From NCBI RefSeq assembly GCF_015354245.1, contig NZ_JADKYZ010000002.1, positions 124,001-188,000 on the forward strand: a stretch of 64,000 nt of DNA. Reading direction: 5' to 3'. A program made the position numbers and the translations under genes. Source of the DNA: Diaphorobacter caeni. Its GTDB lineage: Bacteria > Pseudomonadota > Gammaproteobacteria > Burkholderiales > Burkholderiaceae_C. Shown one piece after another: positions 53,532 to 61,812 of the stretch. The notes under the pieces were generated by a model. It saw only the letters and a list, made by a program, of their open reading frames with translations, had not been told where the DNA came from and made no database searches. Position 1 is the first letter of the stretch, and each line of letters begins with the position of its first letter.

Positions 53532-54961
53532 GCGACGCGGTGACGCTCCCGACCTCATCCGGCTCGCTGCGCGCACGCCTGCTGATCGGTTCGCTCGCAT
53601 GGATCATCGTCACGCTCGCGCTCGCCGGTTGGGGACTGCGCAATCTGTTCAAGGAGCACATCGAACAACAGCTCGAGACCCAGCTCGTGCTGCATCTCAA
53701 CCAGCTCAGCGCGGCGGTGAACATGCAGTCCGGCGGCAAGATCGCCGTCACCCCGCTCGCGAGCGACACGCGGTTTGAACAACCGCTCTCGGGTCTGTAC
53801 TGGCAAATCGACGAGCTCGGGCGCGATGCTCAGCAGCGCCCGCAGGTGACCCGCGAAGCCATGGCGCGCTCGCGTTCGCTCTGGGACCAGGTGCTGGCCA
53901 TGCCGGCCGCCGTGCAGTTCGCCACCTCCAGCAAGAACTACAGCACGCTGACGCTGCACGACAGCGAGAACCACACGCTGCTCGCCGTCACGCGCAACCT
54001 GCAACTGCCCGATACCGACAGTCCCCCGCTGCGCCTTTCCGTTGCAGCCGACAGCGCGCTGATGACCGAGCCCCTTCAGCGCTTCACGTCCATGCTGTTG
54101 CTCACGCTCGGTGTGCTGGCCCTCGGACTCTCCATCGCCGTGCTGATCCAATTGCAGCTGGCGCTGCAGCCGCTCAAGCTGCTGCGCCAGCGCCTGAGCG
54201 CGGTGCGAAACGGTGACGCAAACACTCTGGAGGGCCGCTTTCCACAGGAGCTGCAGCCGCTGGTCAACGAGTTCAACAAAGTGCTGCACACCAATGCCGA
54301 AATCGTGCAGCGCGCGCGCACGCAGGCCGGCAATCTCGCCCATGCGGTAAACACGCCGCTGTCCGTCCTGCGCAACGCTGCCGAGCAGGAAACCGGCGCC
54401 CTCGCACGACTCGTGAGCGAGCAGGCCAGTACCGCGCAGCGCCAGATCGACCACCATCTTGCGCGCGCCAGAGCCGCCTCCGCCGCGCGCACTTCAGGCC
54501 TGCGCACGCCGGTGCTCGCGCCACTGCAGGCACTGGTCCGCACCATGGAAAAGCTGCATGCCGAACGCGGGCTGCATTTCGAGATGAATGACGTCCCGCC
54601 CGAACTCGCCTTCCGCGGCGAAGAGCAGGACTTCTTCGAGCTCATGGGCAACGTGATCGACAACGCAGGAAAATGGGCTACAAGCCGCGTGCTGATCCAC
54701 GCAGCGCACGCGCAGGACCCGGCGATGCTTGAAATCACCGTCGACGATGACGGCCCGGGCCTTTCCGAAAACGAGCGGAAACTCGTCTTTCAGCGTGGCA
54801 GGCGCCTCGATGAACAGCGCCCCGGATCGGGCCTTGGCCTCGACATCGTGCGCGATCTCGCGCAGACCTACGGCGGCGAAGTGCAGGCGCTGGAATCGCC
54901 CCTGGGTGGACTGCGCATGCGCCTGCTTCTGCCCGCTGGCACGCAACCGTCCAACATCTGA
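53528..54961 (+). CDS. Sensor histidine kinase, PhoQ-like architecture
   Basis: A 477-residue membrane sensor kinase. Two transmembrane helices (about residues 18-40 and 184-204) bracket a periplasmic sensor domain; a HAMP-like linker (QLQLALQPLKLLRQRLSAVRNG) follows. The phosphorylation motif is GNLAHAVNTPLSVLRNAAE with His near residue 274. The ATP-binding part shows NVIDNAGKWA, DDGPGLSENERKLVFQRGRR and GSGLGLDIVRDLAQTYGG. The open frame continues upstream through the regulator gene, but the ATGA overlap fixes this start. It forms the sensor of the two-component operon headed by the PepSY protein. Confidence 0.94.
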   Translation: MSDAVTLPTSSGSLRARLLIGSLAWIIVTLALAGWGLRNLFKEHIEQQLETQLVLHLNQLSAAVNMQSGGKIAVTPLASDTRFEQPLSGLYWQIDELGRDAQQRPQVTREAMARSRSLWDQVLAMPAAVQFATSSKNYSTLTLHDSENHTLLAVTRNLQLPDTDSPPLRLSVAADSALMTEPLQRFTSMLLLTLGVLALGLSIAVLIQLQLALQPLKLLRQRLSAVRNGDANTLEGRFPQELQPLVNEFNKVLHTNAEIVQRARTQAGNLAHAVNTPLSVLRNAAEQETGALARLVSEQASTAQRQIDHHLARARAASAARTSGLRTPVLAPLQALVRTMEKLHAERGLHFEMNDVPPELAFRGEEQDFFELMGNVIDNAGKWATSRVLIHAAHAQDPAMLEITVDDDGPGLSENERKLVFQRGRRLDEQRPGSGLGLDIVRDLAQTYGGEVQALESPLGGLRMRLLLPAGTQPSNI

Positions 54962-55014
54962 TGGAAGTTGATGTCAGCTGGGCCGCGCTGCAGAGCGACA
55001 ATCCGCCCAGAGAA

Positions 55015-55530
55015 TCAATCCTGCTTGCGCGACCGGTCTCTTGACAGCATCGGCACCACCGCCAGCACGATGAGCGCGAGCAAAGTGCAGAAGATGGCGG
55101 CGGACTCCTCTCCCACCCCCACGGCCACGCCGATGGCGGCCGTGAACCAGATCCCTGCGGCAGTGGTCAGCCCTTTGACGTCCTCCGTCCCCTGCTTGGA
55201 GGACTTGAGAATGGCCCCGGCCCCCAGAAAACCCACGCCCGCGATCACCCCCTGAATGACACGGCTCGTCTCCATCGCGCTCACGCCCACCAGTTGCGCG
55301 ATGGTGAGAAACATCGCCGAGCCCATGGCGACCAGCATGTGCGTGCGCAGCCCCGCCGACTTGCCGCTGGCCTCGCGCTCAAACCCCAGCACCCCGCCCA
55401 GCAACGCCGCAAGAAACAGCCGGAAGACCACGCGCGTGGCCTGCTCCAGATCCTGAAAATCCGACATCTCGCTGCCGATGGTGTTCAGAATGATGTCCAT
55501 GCTGGACTGGGAAGTACTGTTGTTGTTCAT
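55015..55530 (-). CDS. MgtC/SapB family membrane protein
   Basis: A 171-residue inner-membrane protein. LFLAALLGGVLGFEREASGKSAGLRTHMLVAMGSAMFLTI and RVIQGVIAGVGFLGAGAILKSS are the MgtC signature segments, with several further helices. It ends soon after the membrane region, lacking the cytoplasmic C-terminal domain of Salmonella MgtC. Two upstream starts are possible; this ATG and one 30 bases later are both plausible since neither has a clear ribosome-binding site. Substrate and role unknown; family members affect membrane potential and Mg2+ limitation. Confidence 0.88.
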   Translation of the reverse strand: MNNNSTSQSSMDIILNTIGSEMSDFQDLEQATRVVFRLFLAALLGGVLGFEREASGKSAGLRTHMLVAMGSAMFLTIAQLVGVSAMETSRVIQGVIAGVGFLGAGAILKSSKQGTEDVKGLTTAAGIWFTAAIGVAVGVGEESAAIFCTLLALIVLAVVPMLSRDRSRKQD

Positions 55531-55681
55531 GGCGGGCCCGCATTCGAAGATGACGGCGACCATCGTATGGCGAGCGACGTGCGGGACACCAGTCTCAGCC
55601 GCCGTTTGCGGCATCGGCTGACAGGACATGCATCGAATCCGCATTCTGGGCAGTGCCGCCGGGCCGAGCGAGGCAGAAACG

Positions 55682-55713
55682 AAAAAGCCCCCAGACGCAC
55701 AGTCTGGGGGCTT
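55682..55713 (-). terminator. Rho-independent terminator after the CAU tRNA
   Basis: Stem AAGCCCCCAGAC / GTCTGGGGGCTT (55685-55696 with 55702-55713), 5-base loop; the minus-strand exit is T-rich (TTTTTC). Confidence 0.9.
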
Positions 55714-55732
55714 GATTTCATTGAGCAAGATT

Positions 55733-55811
55733 TGGTAGGGCCTCCCAGAGTCGAACTGGGCACCAATGGATTATGAGTCCACTGCTCTAACCAAGCATGA
55801 GCTAAGGCCCC
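55733..55811 (-). tRNA. tRNA with CAU anticodon (tRNA-Ile2 or elongator tRNA-Met)
   Basis: A 79-base tRNA including encoded CCA. Acceptor GGGGCCT / AGGCCCT (with a terminal G-U), D-stem GCTC / GAGC around an 11-base loop, anticodon stem GTGGA / TCCAT around CTCATAA, T-arm CCCAG / CTGGG with TTCGACT, discriminator A. The CAU loop fits both Ile2 (lysidine-modified) and elongator Met. The acceptor stem resembles proteobacterial Ile2, but this cannot be settled by eye. Confidence 0.85.
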
Positions 55812-55871
55812 GGGTATCGGGTGGTGCGTTCGCCACGCGCTGGTGGGCGGCGAACGATGCATTGTAGTGGC

Positions 55872-56876
55872 TTAATTCCGGTGGCTCAGCGCGTTGCTCA
55901 CCAATTTCGACGTGATATCGACAATCTGGATCATCTTGTCGTAGGGCATGCGCGTGGGGCCGATCACGCCGAGGGTGCCGACGATCTGGCCATCGACCTC
56001 GTAGGGCGCGCTGACGACGGAGAGTTCCTCGAAGGGGACGACCTGGCTTTCGCCGCCGATGAAGATGCGCACGCCCTCGGCCTTGCTCGAGTTTTCGAGC
56101 AGGCGCAGGATCTGGGTTTTCTGCTCGAACAGGTCGAACGCGCGGCGCAGGTTGCCCATGTCGCTAGAGAAGTCGCTGACCGACAGCAGATTGCGTTCGC
56201 CCGAGATGACGACGCTGTCGGTGGACTCGGACATGGCCTCGGAGCCGACGTTGACCGCCGCCTGCATCAGCGCGCCGATCTCGCTTTGGAGCGCCTCGAC
56301 CTCGGACTGCAGGCGCTCGCGCACCTGCTCCATCGCGAGGCCGGAGTAGTTGGCGTTGAGAAAATTCGCGGCCTCGATGAGCTGCGATTGGGAAAAGTCC
56401 GCCTGGGTGAAGATCACGCGGTTCTGCACGTCGCCGTCGGGCGAAACGATGATCACCAGCAGGCGCTTTTCAGACAGACGCAGAAACTCGATGTGCCGGA
56501 AGACGGACGGTCTGCGCGGCGACATGACGACGCCGACGAACTGCGAGAGATTCGACAGCAGGTGGGCCGCGTTGGCGATGACCTTCTGCGGCTGCTCGGG
56601 CATGAGCTGGACCGTCGGCAGTTCGTCGCGCTGCACGGTGAGCATGGTGTCCACGAACAGCCGGTAGCCGCGCGCCGTGGGAATGCGGCCAGCGGAGGTG
56701 TGTGGGCTGGCGATCAGCCCGAGCTCCTCGAGATCGGCCATGACGTTGCGGATGGTGGCGGGCGAGAGCTCCAGCCCCGAAGCGCGCGACAGCGTGCGGG
56801 AGCCCACGGGCTGCCCATCGGCGATATAGCGCTCGACGAGCGCTTTCAACAATAACTTCGCACGGTCATCAAGCAT
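55872..56876 (-). CDS. hrcA: Heat-inducible transcription repressor HrcA
   Basis: A 334-residue repressor of the CIRCE regulon. The N-terminal winged helix has [47 protein letters not shown]; the C-terminal part has [17 protein letters not shown] and [23 protein letters not shown], as in the family. It is divergent from nadK. No CIRCE element (TTAGCACTC-N9-GAGTGCTAA) was seen in this window. Confidence 0.95.
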   Translation of the reverse strand: MLDDRAKLLLKALVERYIADGQPVGSRTLSRASGLELSPATIRNVMADLEELGLIASPHTSAGRIPTARGYRLFVDTMLTVQRDELPTVQLMPEQPQKVIANAAHLLSNLSQFVGVVMSPRRPSVFRHIEFLRLSEKRLLVIIVSPDGDVQNRVIFTQADFSQSQLIEAANFLNANYSGLAMEQVRERLQSEVEALQSEIGALMQAAVNVGSEAMSESTDSVVISGERNLLSVSDFSSDMGNLRRAFDLFEQKTQILRLLENSSKAEGVRIFIGGESQVVPFEELSVVSAPYEVDGQIVGTLGVIGPTRMPYDKMIQIVDITSKLVSNALSHRN

Positions 56877-57103
56877 CTGGGCATTCTAAGGTGCAGACCC
56901 GCACTGCGTGCGCCGCCGCATGCCCCGGCCCTGACTGCAACGCAGGGGTTAACCCTTGAGCCGCATGCCGACTCTCCGTGCTTGTGCGCTGGCGGGGTCG
57001 GCGGACATGATATACAAGCGTCTGAAGCCCTCCCGGTGTGACGATGGTCCTGATTTTTTTGCGTGCAAGCCTTCACGGCAAGCGCCTTCGAGGCCAGAAA
57101 GTC

Positions 57104-57120
57104 ACATCACTTCATGATGT
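57104..57120 (+). promoter_or_regulatory. Dyad overlapping the nadK translation-initiation region
   Basis: ACATCA-CTTCA-TGATGT, perfect 6-bp arms with a 5-base spacer, ends 9 bases before the nadK ATG. No Shine-Dalgarno sequence is otherwise visible there. It could be an operator or a small RNA hairpin masking the start region. Confidence 0.35.
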
Positions 57121-57129
57121 AATTTCCGA

Positions 57130-58029
57130 ATGAATCTCACCTTTCGCAAAGTAGCCCTCATAGGTAAATACCAGCGTCTGGCCTCCGATGCCGCCGCGCT
57201 GGAGAAGTCCCGGCTGGCGCTGGAGGACATCGGTCGCTTCCTGATCGAGCAAGGCTGCGAAGTGCTGCTGGAGGACGAGAGCTTCGCCAACACCGGGCTG
57301 ACCGGCTACGAAGTGGCGACGACCGAGGAGATCGGCATGCACGCCGAGCTCGCGCTGGTCGTGGGCGGCGACGGCACCATGCTGGGCGTGGGGCGGGAAC
57401 TGGCGCGCTACCAGACGCCGCTGGTCGGCATCAACGGCGGGCGATTGGGTTTCGTGACCGACATCGCGCTGGAAGATTACCGCAGCGCGCTCGCGCCGAT
57501 CCTGCATGGCGACTTCGAGGAGGACGAGCGCCCGATGATGCGCGCGCGCGTCATCCGCGGCACGCAATGCCTGTTCGAGGCGCTGGCGCTCAACGATGTG
57601 GTGGTCAACCGTGGCTCCACGTCGGGCATGGTGGAGCTGCGCGTGGAGGTGGGCGGCGTGTTCGTCTCCAACCAGCGCGCCGACGGTCTGATCGTGGCCT
57701 CGCCCACGGGCTCGACGGCCTATGCGCTGTCCGCCGGTGGACCGATGCTGCATCCATCGCTGCGCGGTTGGGTGATGGTGCCGATTGCGCCGCACACGTT
57801 GTCGAACCGCCCCATCGTGCTCTCGGACTCGGAGGAAATCGCCATCGAGGTGGTGGGCGGGCGCGACATCTCGGCGAACTTCGACATGCAGTCGATTGCC
57901 AAGCTGCTGCACGGAGACCGCATTCTGGTCACCCGCGCCGAGCACTCCGTGCGCTTTCTGCATCCGCGCGGCTGGAGCTATTTCGCGACGCTGCGCAAGA
58001 AGCTGCGCTGGAACGAGGGAGGCTCCTGA
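57130..58029 (+). CDS. nadK: NAD kinase
   Basis: A 299-residue enzyme that makes NADP from NAD using ATP or polyphosphate. The catalytic [16 protein letters not shown] is around residues 77-92, [12 protein letters not shown] near 100-111 and the NAD-binding [45 protein letters not shown]. Length is normal. It is the first gene of nadK-recN-rapZ. The ribosome-binding site is weak. Confidence 0.96.
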   Translation: MNLTFRKVALIGKYQRLASDAAALEKSRLALEDIGRFLIEQGCEVLLEDESFANTGLTGYEVATTEEIGMHAELALVVGGDGTMLGVGRELARYQTPLVGINGGRLGFVTDIALEDYRSALAPILHGDFEEDERPMMRARVIRGTQCLFEALALNDVVVNRGSTSGMVELRVEVGGVFVSNQRADGLIVASPTGSTAYALSAGGPMLHPSLRGWVMVPIAPHTLSNRPIVLSDSEEIAIEVVGGRDISANFDMQSIAKLLHGDRILVTRAEHSVRFLHPRGWSYFATLRKKLRWNEGGS

Positions 58030-58030
58030 A

Positions 58031-59695
58031 ATGGCGTTGAAGCGCATTGCGCTGCGCGATTTCGTGATCGTGCAATCGCTGGACCTGGACCTGCAGACCG
58101 GCTTCACCGCCCTTACCGGCGAGACCGGCGCAGGCAAGTCGATTCTGATTGACGCGCTGCAGTTGCTGCTCGGCGCGCGCGCCGAAACCGGCGTGATCCG
58201 CGAAGGCACGGAGCGTGCGGATCTCTGCGCGGAATTCGATCCTCCCGCGCAGCTCTCCGACTGGTTTGACGAGGCCGGCATCGAGCAGGACGAGCTGCTG
58301 CTGGTCCGCCGCACCATCGACACGCAGGGCAAGAGCCGCGCGTGGATCAACGGCACGCCCGTCACCGCCACGCAGCTGCGCGTGCTCGGGGAACATCTGC
58401 TGGACATTCACGGCCAGCATGCCTGGCAGAGTCTCACCCGCCACGACAGCGTGCGCGCCCTGCTGGACGCTTATGCGGGCGTGCAGACCCAGGCGCTCAA
58501 CGCGCTGTGGACCGACTGGCGCGACAAGCTCAGGACGCTGGAGCACGCACGCGCCGCGCAGGACACGCTGCAGCAGGAACGCGAACGCCTGCAGTGGCAG
58601 ATCGGCGAACTCAAGAAGCTCTCGCCGCGCGCCGACGAATGGGACGAACTCAATGCCCAGCACGCCAAGCTGTCGAACGCGCAATCGCTGCTCGACAACG
58701 CGCAGGAGGCGCTGCGTGCGCTCGAAGACGAGGACGAAGACACGGGCGCGCTCGCGCGTCTGTCGCAGGCGCAGAATCTGCTGCAGAGCTACGAGCATGT
58801 GGACGATTCATTCCGCTCGATGAACGAAGTGCTCTCGGCCAGCCTCGCGCAGGCCGAGGACGTGGTGCGATCGCTGCAGGGCTTTCTGCGCCATACCGAA
58901 CTGGAGCCCCAGCGCCTGGCGGAACTCGACGCGCGACTGTCGCAGTGGATATCGCTGGCGCGGCGCTACAAGCGCCAGCCGGAGGATCTGCCCGCGCTGT
59001 GGGAGGGTTGGAAGACGGAGCTCAAGGCGCTCGATACCGCAGCGGACCTCGACACGCTCGCCAAGGACGAGGCCGCGAGCCGTGCCGCCTATGACAAGGC
59101 GGCGCGCGCACTTTCGCAAAAGCGCAGCAAGGCTGCGCCGCAGCTTGCGGCAGCTGTCACACAAGCCATGCAGAATCTGGGCATGGCCGGTGGACGCTTC
59201 GTCGTGGAGATCGACACCGCCGCCGAACCCGGACCGCTGGGCACGGACCATGTGAGCTTTCTGGTCAGCAGCCATCCCGGCATGACGCCCAAGCCCATCG
59301 GCAAGGTCGCTTCGGGCGGCGAGCTGTCGCGCATTTCGCTCGCGATTTCGGTCACCACCAGCGAGCTGGGCGAAGCGCCGACCTTGATCTTCGACGAAGT
59401 CGATTCAGGCGTGGGCGGTGCGGTGGCCGAGACCGTCGGGCGGCTGATGCAGCAGCTTGGCAAGGCACGGCAGGTGCTGACCGTCACGCATTTGCCGCAG
59501 GTGGCAGCCTGTGCCGATCACCATCTTGTGGTCGCCAAGCACAAGAGCCAGCAGGGCACGAGCAGCTCGGTCAAACCGGCCGACGGCGACGCCCGCGTGC
59601 AGGAAATCGCGCGCATGCTGGGCGGCGAAAAGCTGTCCGCCACCACGCTGGCGCATGCGCGGGAAATGTTGGATTTGCCGCAGGCCGTTCTTTGA
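58031..59695 (+). CDS. recN: DNA repair protein RecN
   Basis: A 554-residue SMC-like ATPase for double-strand break repair. P-loop GETGAGKSILIDALQLLLGARAET is near residues 28-51, and a long central coiled coil (about residues 140-360) separates it from the signature SGGELSRISLAI and the Walker B-like TLIFDEVDSGVGG. Start MALKRIALRDFVIVQSLDLDL is conserved, with GGGAGG 8 bases before the ATG. It lies 1 base after the nadK stop. Confidence 0.96.
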   Translation: MALKRIALRDFVIVQSLDLDLQTGFTALTGETGAGKSILIDALQLLLGARAETGVIREGTERADLCAEFDPPAQLSDWFDEAGIEQDELLLVRRTIDTQGKSRAWINGTPVTATQLRVLGEHLLDIHGQHAWQSLTRHDSVRALLDAYAGVQTQALNALWTDWRDKLRTLEHARAAQDTLQQERERLQWQIGELKKLSPRADEWDELNAQHAKLSNAQSLLDNAQEALRALEDEDEDTGALARLSQAQNLLQSYEHVDDSFRSMNEVLSASLAQAEDVVRSLQGFLRHTELEPQRLAELDARLSQWISLARRYKRQPEDLPALWEGWKTELKALDTAADLDTLAKDEAASRAAYDKAARALSQKRSKAAPQLAAAVTQAMQNLGMAGGRFVVEIDTAAEPGPLGTDHVSFLVSSHPGMTPKPIGKVASGGELSRISLAISVTTSELGEAPTLIFDEVDSGVGGAVAETVGRLMQQLGKARQVLTVTHLPQVAACADHHLVVAKHKSQQGTSSSVKPADGDARVQEIARMLGGEKLSATTLAHAREMLDLPQAVL

Positions 59696-59738
59696 CGGAC
59701 TGCGACTGGAAATCGAGGCAGGAGGAAAGTAGTCAGAT

Positions 59739-60614
59739 ATGGCGCTCGAAGTTGTGCTGATCACCGGCATGTCCGGTTCAGGAAAATCGGTGGCCCTGCA
59801 TGCTCTGGAGGATGCGGGCTTTTATTGCGTGGACAACCTGCCACCGGAATTGCTCTCGGCGTTCATCGCGCTCGAGCACGTGAACCATGGCAATCGCCTC
59901 GCCATCGCCATCGATGTGCGCAGCGCCACCGCCCTGCCCTTGGTTCCGCAGCAGCTCGAGCGCATCCGCAGCGATGGCGTTCGCGTGCAGTGTCTGTTTC
60001 TCGACGCCTCGACCGAGACGCTGGTGCGCCGCTTTTCAGAAACGCGCCGCCGCCACCCGCTCTCCAAGGACGAACTGCGAGACGGCCAGAGCGCGCTTTT
60101 GCAGACCATTGAACTCGAGCGCGAACTGCTCGCCGATCTGCGCGAGCAATCGCACGTGATCGACACCAGCGCGATCCGCGCGTCGCAGTTGCAGGGCTAC
60201 GTGAAAAGCCTGATGGCCGTGCCGCCCAGCCGCATGATTCTGGTGTTCCAGTCCTTCGCGTTCAAGCGCGGCGTGCCGGTCGATGCGGACTACGTCTTCG
60301 ACGTGCGCATGCTGCCCAATCCGCACTACGAACCCGCGCTGCGTGAGTTGACCGGCAAGGACGCGCCGGTCGCGGAGTTTCTGGAGCAGCAACCCGCCGT
60401 CAATCAGATGGAGCAGCAGATCTCGCAGTTTCTTGAAAGCTGGCTGAACGCGCTGGCCGAAAACCACCGCAGCTATGTGACCGTGGCCATCGGCTGCACG
60501 GGCGGGCAGCACCGTTCGGTCTATCTCGTCGAACGGCTGGCAAAGCACTTCAGCCCTGCGTGGAACACGCTGCGCCGCCACAGAGAAATGGATGCACGCG
60601 CCAGCGGGCACTGA
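59739..60614 (+). CDS. rapZ: RNase adapter protein RapZ
   Basis: A 291-residue nucleotide-binding protein. Walker [27 protein letters not shown] at the N-terminus, [22 protein letters not shown] and [20 protein letters not shown] at the C-terminus are diagnostic. In E. coli RapZ delivers the sRNA GlmZ to RNase E to set glucosamine-6-phosphate synthesis. No rpoN/PTS-Ntr cluster is adjacent here; the gene instead follows recN and ends convergently with mutY. Confidence 0.95.
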   Translation: MALEVVLITGMSGSGKSVALHALEDAGFYCVDNLPPELLSAFIALEHVNHGNRLAIAIDVRSATALPLVPQQLERIRSDGVRVQCLFLDASTETLVRRFSETRRRHPLSKDELRDGQSALLQTIELERELLADLREQSHVIDTSAIRASQLQGYVKSLMAVPPSRMILVFQSFAFKRGVPVDADYVFDVRMLPNPHYEPALRELTGKDAPVAEFLEQQPAVNQMEQQISQFLESWLNALAENHRSYVTVAIGCTGGQHRSVYLVERLAKHFSPAWNTLRRHREMDARASGH

Positions 60615-60632
60615 CCCGCAGGCAAGGATCGT

Positions 60633-61679
60633 TCAGAGAGTGGCGAGCAGCTTGCGCACCGGCGCGGGAAGGCCCAGCGCACTCCATTCCTCAGAATTGA
60701 AATAGCCCGCGCCATCGGTCTCGCCGACTCTGGGCCTGCGCGCCGATGCGTGCATCACGACCGGGTGCAGGTACAGATCGCGGTGCGTGAGCACATGGGT
60801 CACCACGGGCAGATCTTCGAGCGACGCGTGATGGCCCGTGGCGTTCTCCAGCAGCGCCCGCTCCTCGAACACCGGTGGGCAATACAGCCCCGCCCAGATG
60901 CCGGTCTGCGGTCGGCGCTCAAGCCACAGACGACCAGCCTCGTCGCGCTCGAGCAGCAGCCACCAAGCATGCGAGCTGCGCTTGAGCTTGCGCGTGCGCA
61001 CCGGGTACTCTTCGGGATCGCCATCCTTGTGCGCGATGCACACCGACTCGAGCGGACACAGCATGCAGGCCGGGGATTTGGGCGTGCAGATGCCCGCCCC
61101 CAGATCCATCATGCCCTGCGTGTAGCGCGGCATGGTGTTGTGCAGATCATCGCCCGGCAAAAGCTGATCGGCCAGCGCCCAGAGCTTGCGCTCATTGGCG
61201 GCCACGGCCAGATCCTCATCAAAGCCCAGCACCCGCGTGAGCACGCGGCGCACGTTGGCATCGAGAATCGCCGAGCGCTCGCCAAAGCAGAACGATGCAA
61301 TCGCACCGGCAGTCGAGCGGCCGATGCCCGGCAGCGACGACAGCTGCTCGACCGTATGCGGAAATTCGCCGCCGAATTCGCTCACGACCTGCTGCGCCGC
61401 CTTGTGCAGATTGCGTGCGCGGCTGTAGTAGCCAAGACCGCTCCAGAGCGCGAGCACCTCGTCCTGAGGCGCCGCCGCCAGCGCCCTCACATCGGGAAAG
61501 CGCGCAAGAAAGCGGGCGTAGTAGTCAAGGACCGTGGTGACCTGCGTCTGCTGCAGCATGATCTCGGAGAGCCACACGCGATAGGCGTCCCGCGTGTTCT
61601 GCCACGGCAGATGGTTGCGACCATGCTCTTTTTGCCAACGCACGACGCGCGTTGCAATCTCCGGAATCCCAATGCTCAT
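60633..61679 (-). CDS. mutY: Adenine DNA glycosylase MutY
   Basis: A 348-residue base-excision enzyme removing adenine opposite 8-oxoguanine. SEIMLQQTQVTTVLDYY contains the catalytic Glu, LPGIGRSTAGAIASF is the helix-hairpin-helix, ILDANVRRVL the catalytic Asp, and CTPKSPACMLCPLESVC the [4Fe-4S] ligands in C-x6-C-x2-C-x5-C spacing. The C-terminal NUDIX-like 8-oxoG recognition domain follows. The open frame extends upstream into the dynamin-like gene, but MSIGIPEIATRVVRWQKEHGR is the conserved start. Confidence 0.95.
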   Translation of the reverse strand: MSIGIPEIATRVVRWQKEHGRNHLPWQNTRDAYRVWLSEIMLQQTQVTTVLDYYARFLARFPDVRALAAAPQDEVLALWSGLGYYSRARNLHKAAQQVVSEFGGEFPHTVEQLSSLPGIGRSTAGAIASFCFGERSAILDANVRRVLTRVLGFDEDLAVAANERKLWALADQLLPGDDLHNTMPRYTQGMMDLGAGICTPKSPACMLCPLESVCIAHKDGDPEEYPVRTRKLKRSSHAWWLLLERDEAGRLWLERRPQTGIWAGLYCPPVFEERALLENATGHHASLEDLPVVTHVLTHRDLYLHPVVMHASARRPRVGETDGAGYFNSEEWSALGLPAPVRKLLATL

Positions 61680-61812
61680 CTTTTGGATTATTACTGAACT
61701 CGAAAGTCCACGGCGCTTCACACCACCCCGAAGCGCTGGCTGCGTCACCCCGTCCGGATCACGCCGCGTTTCGAGAGCGTGCAGAGATCGCAAACACGCT
61801 CTTGAGGAGAGA

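Noticed and set aside
56946-56955. GGGTTAACCC palindrome considered as an HrcA operator
   Set aside because: It does not resemble CIRCE in sequence or spacing; a 10-bp palindrome alone is weak evidence.
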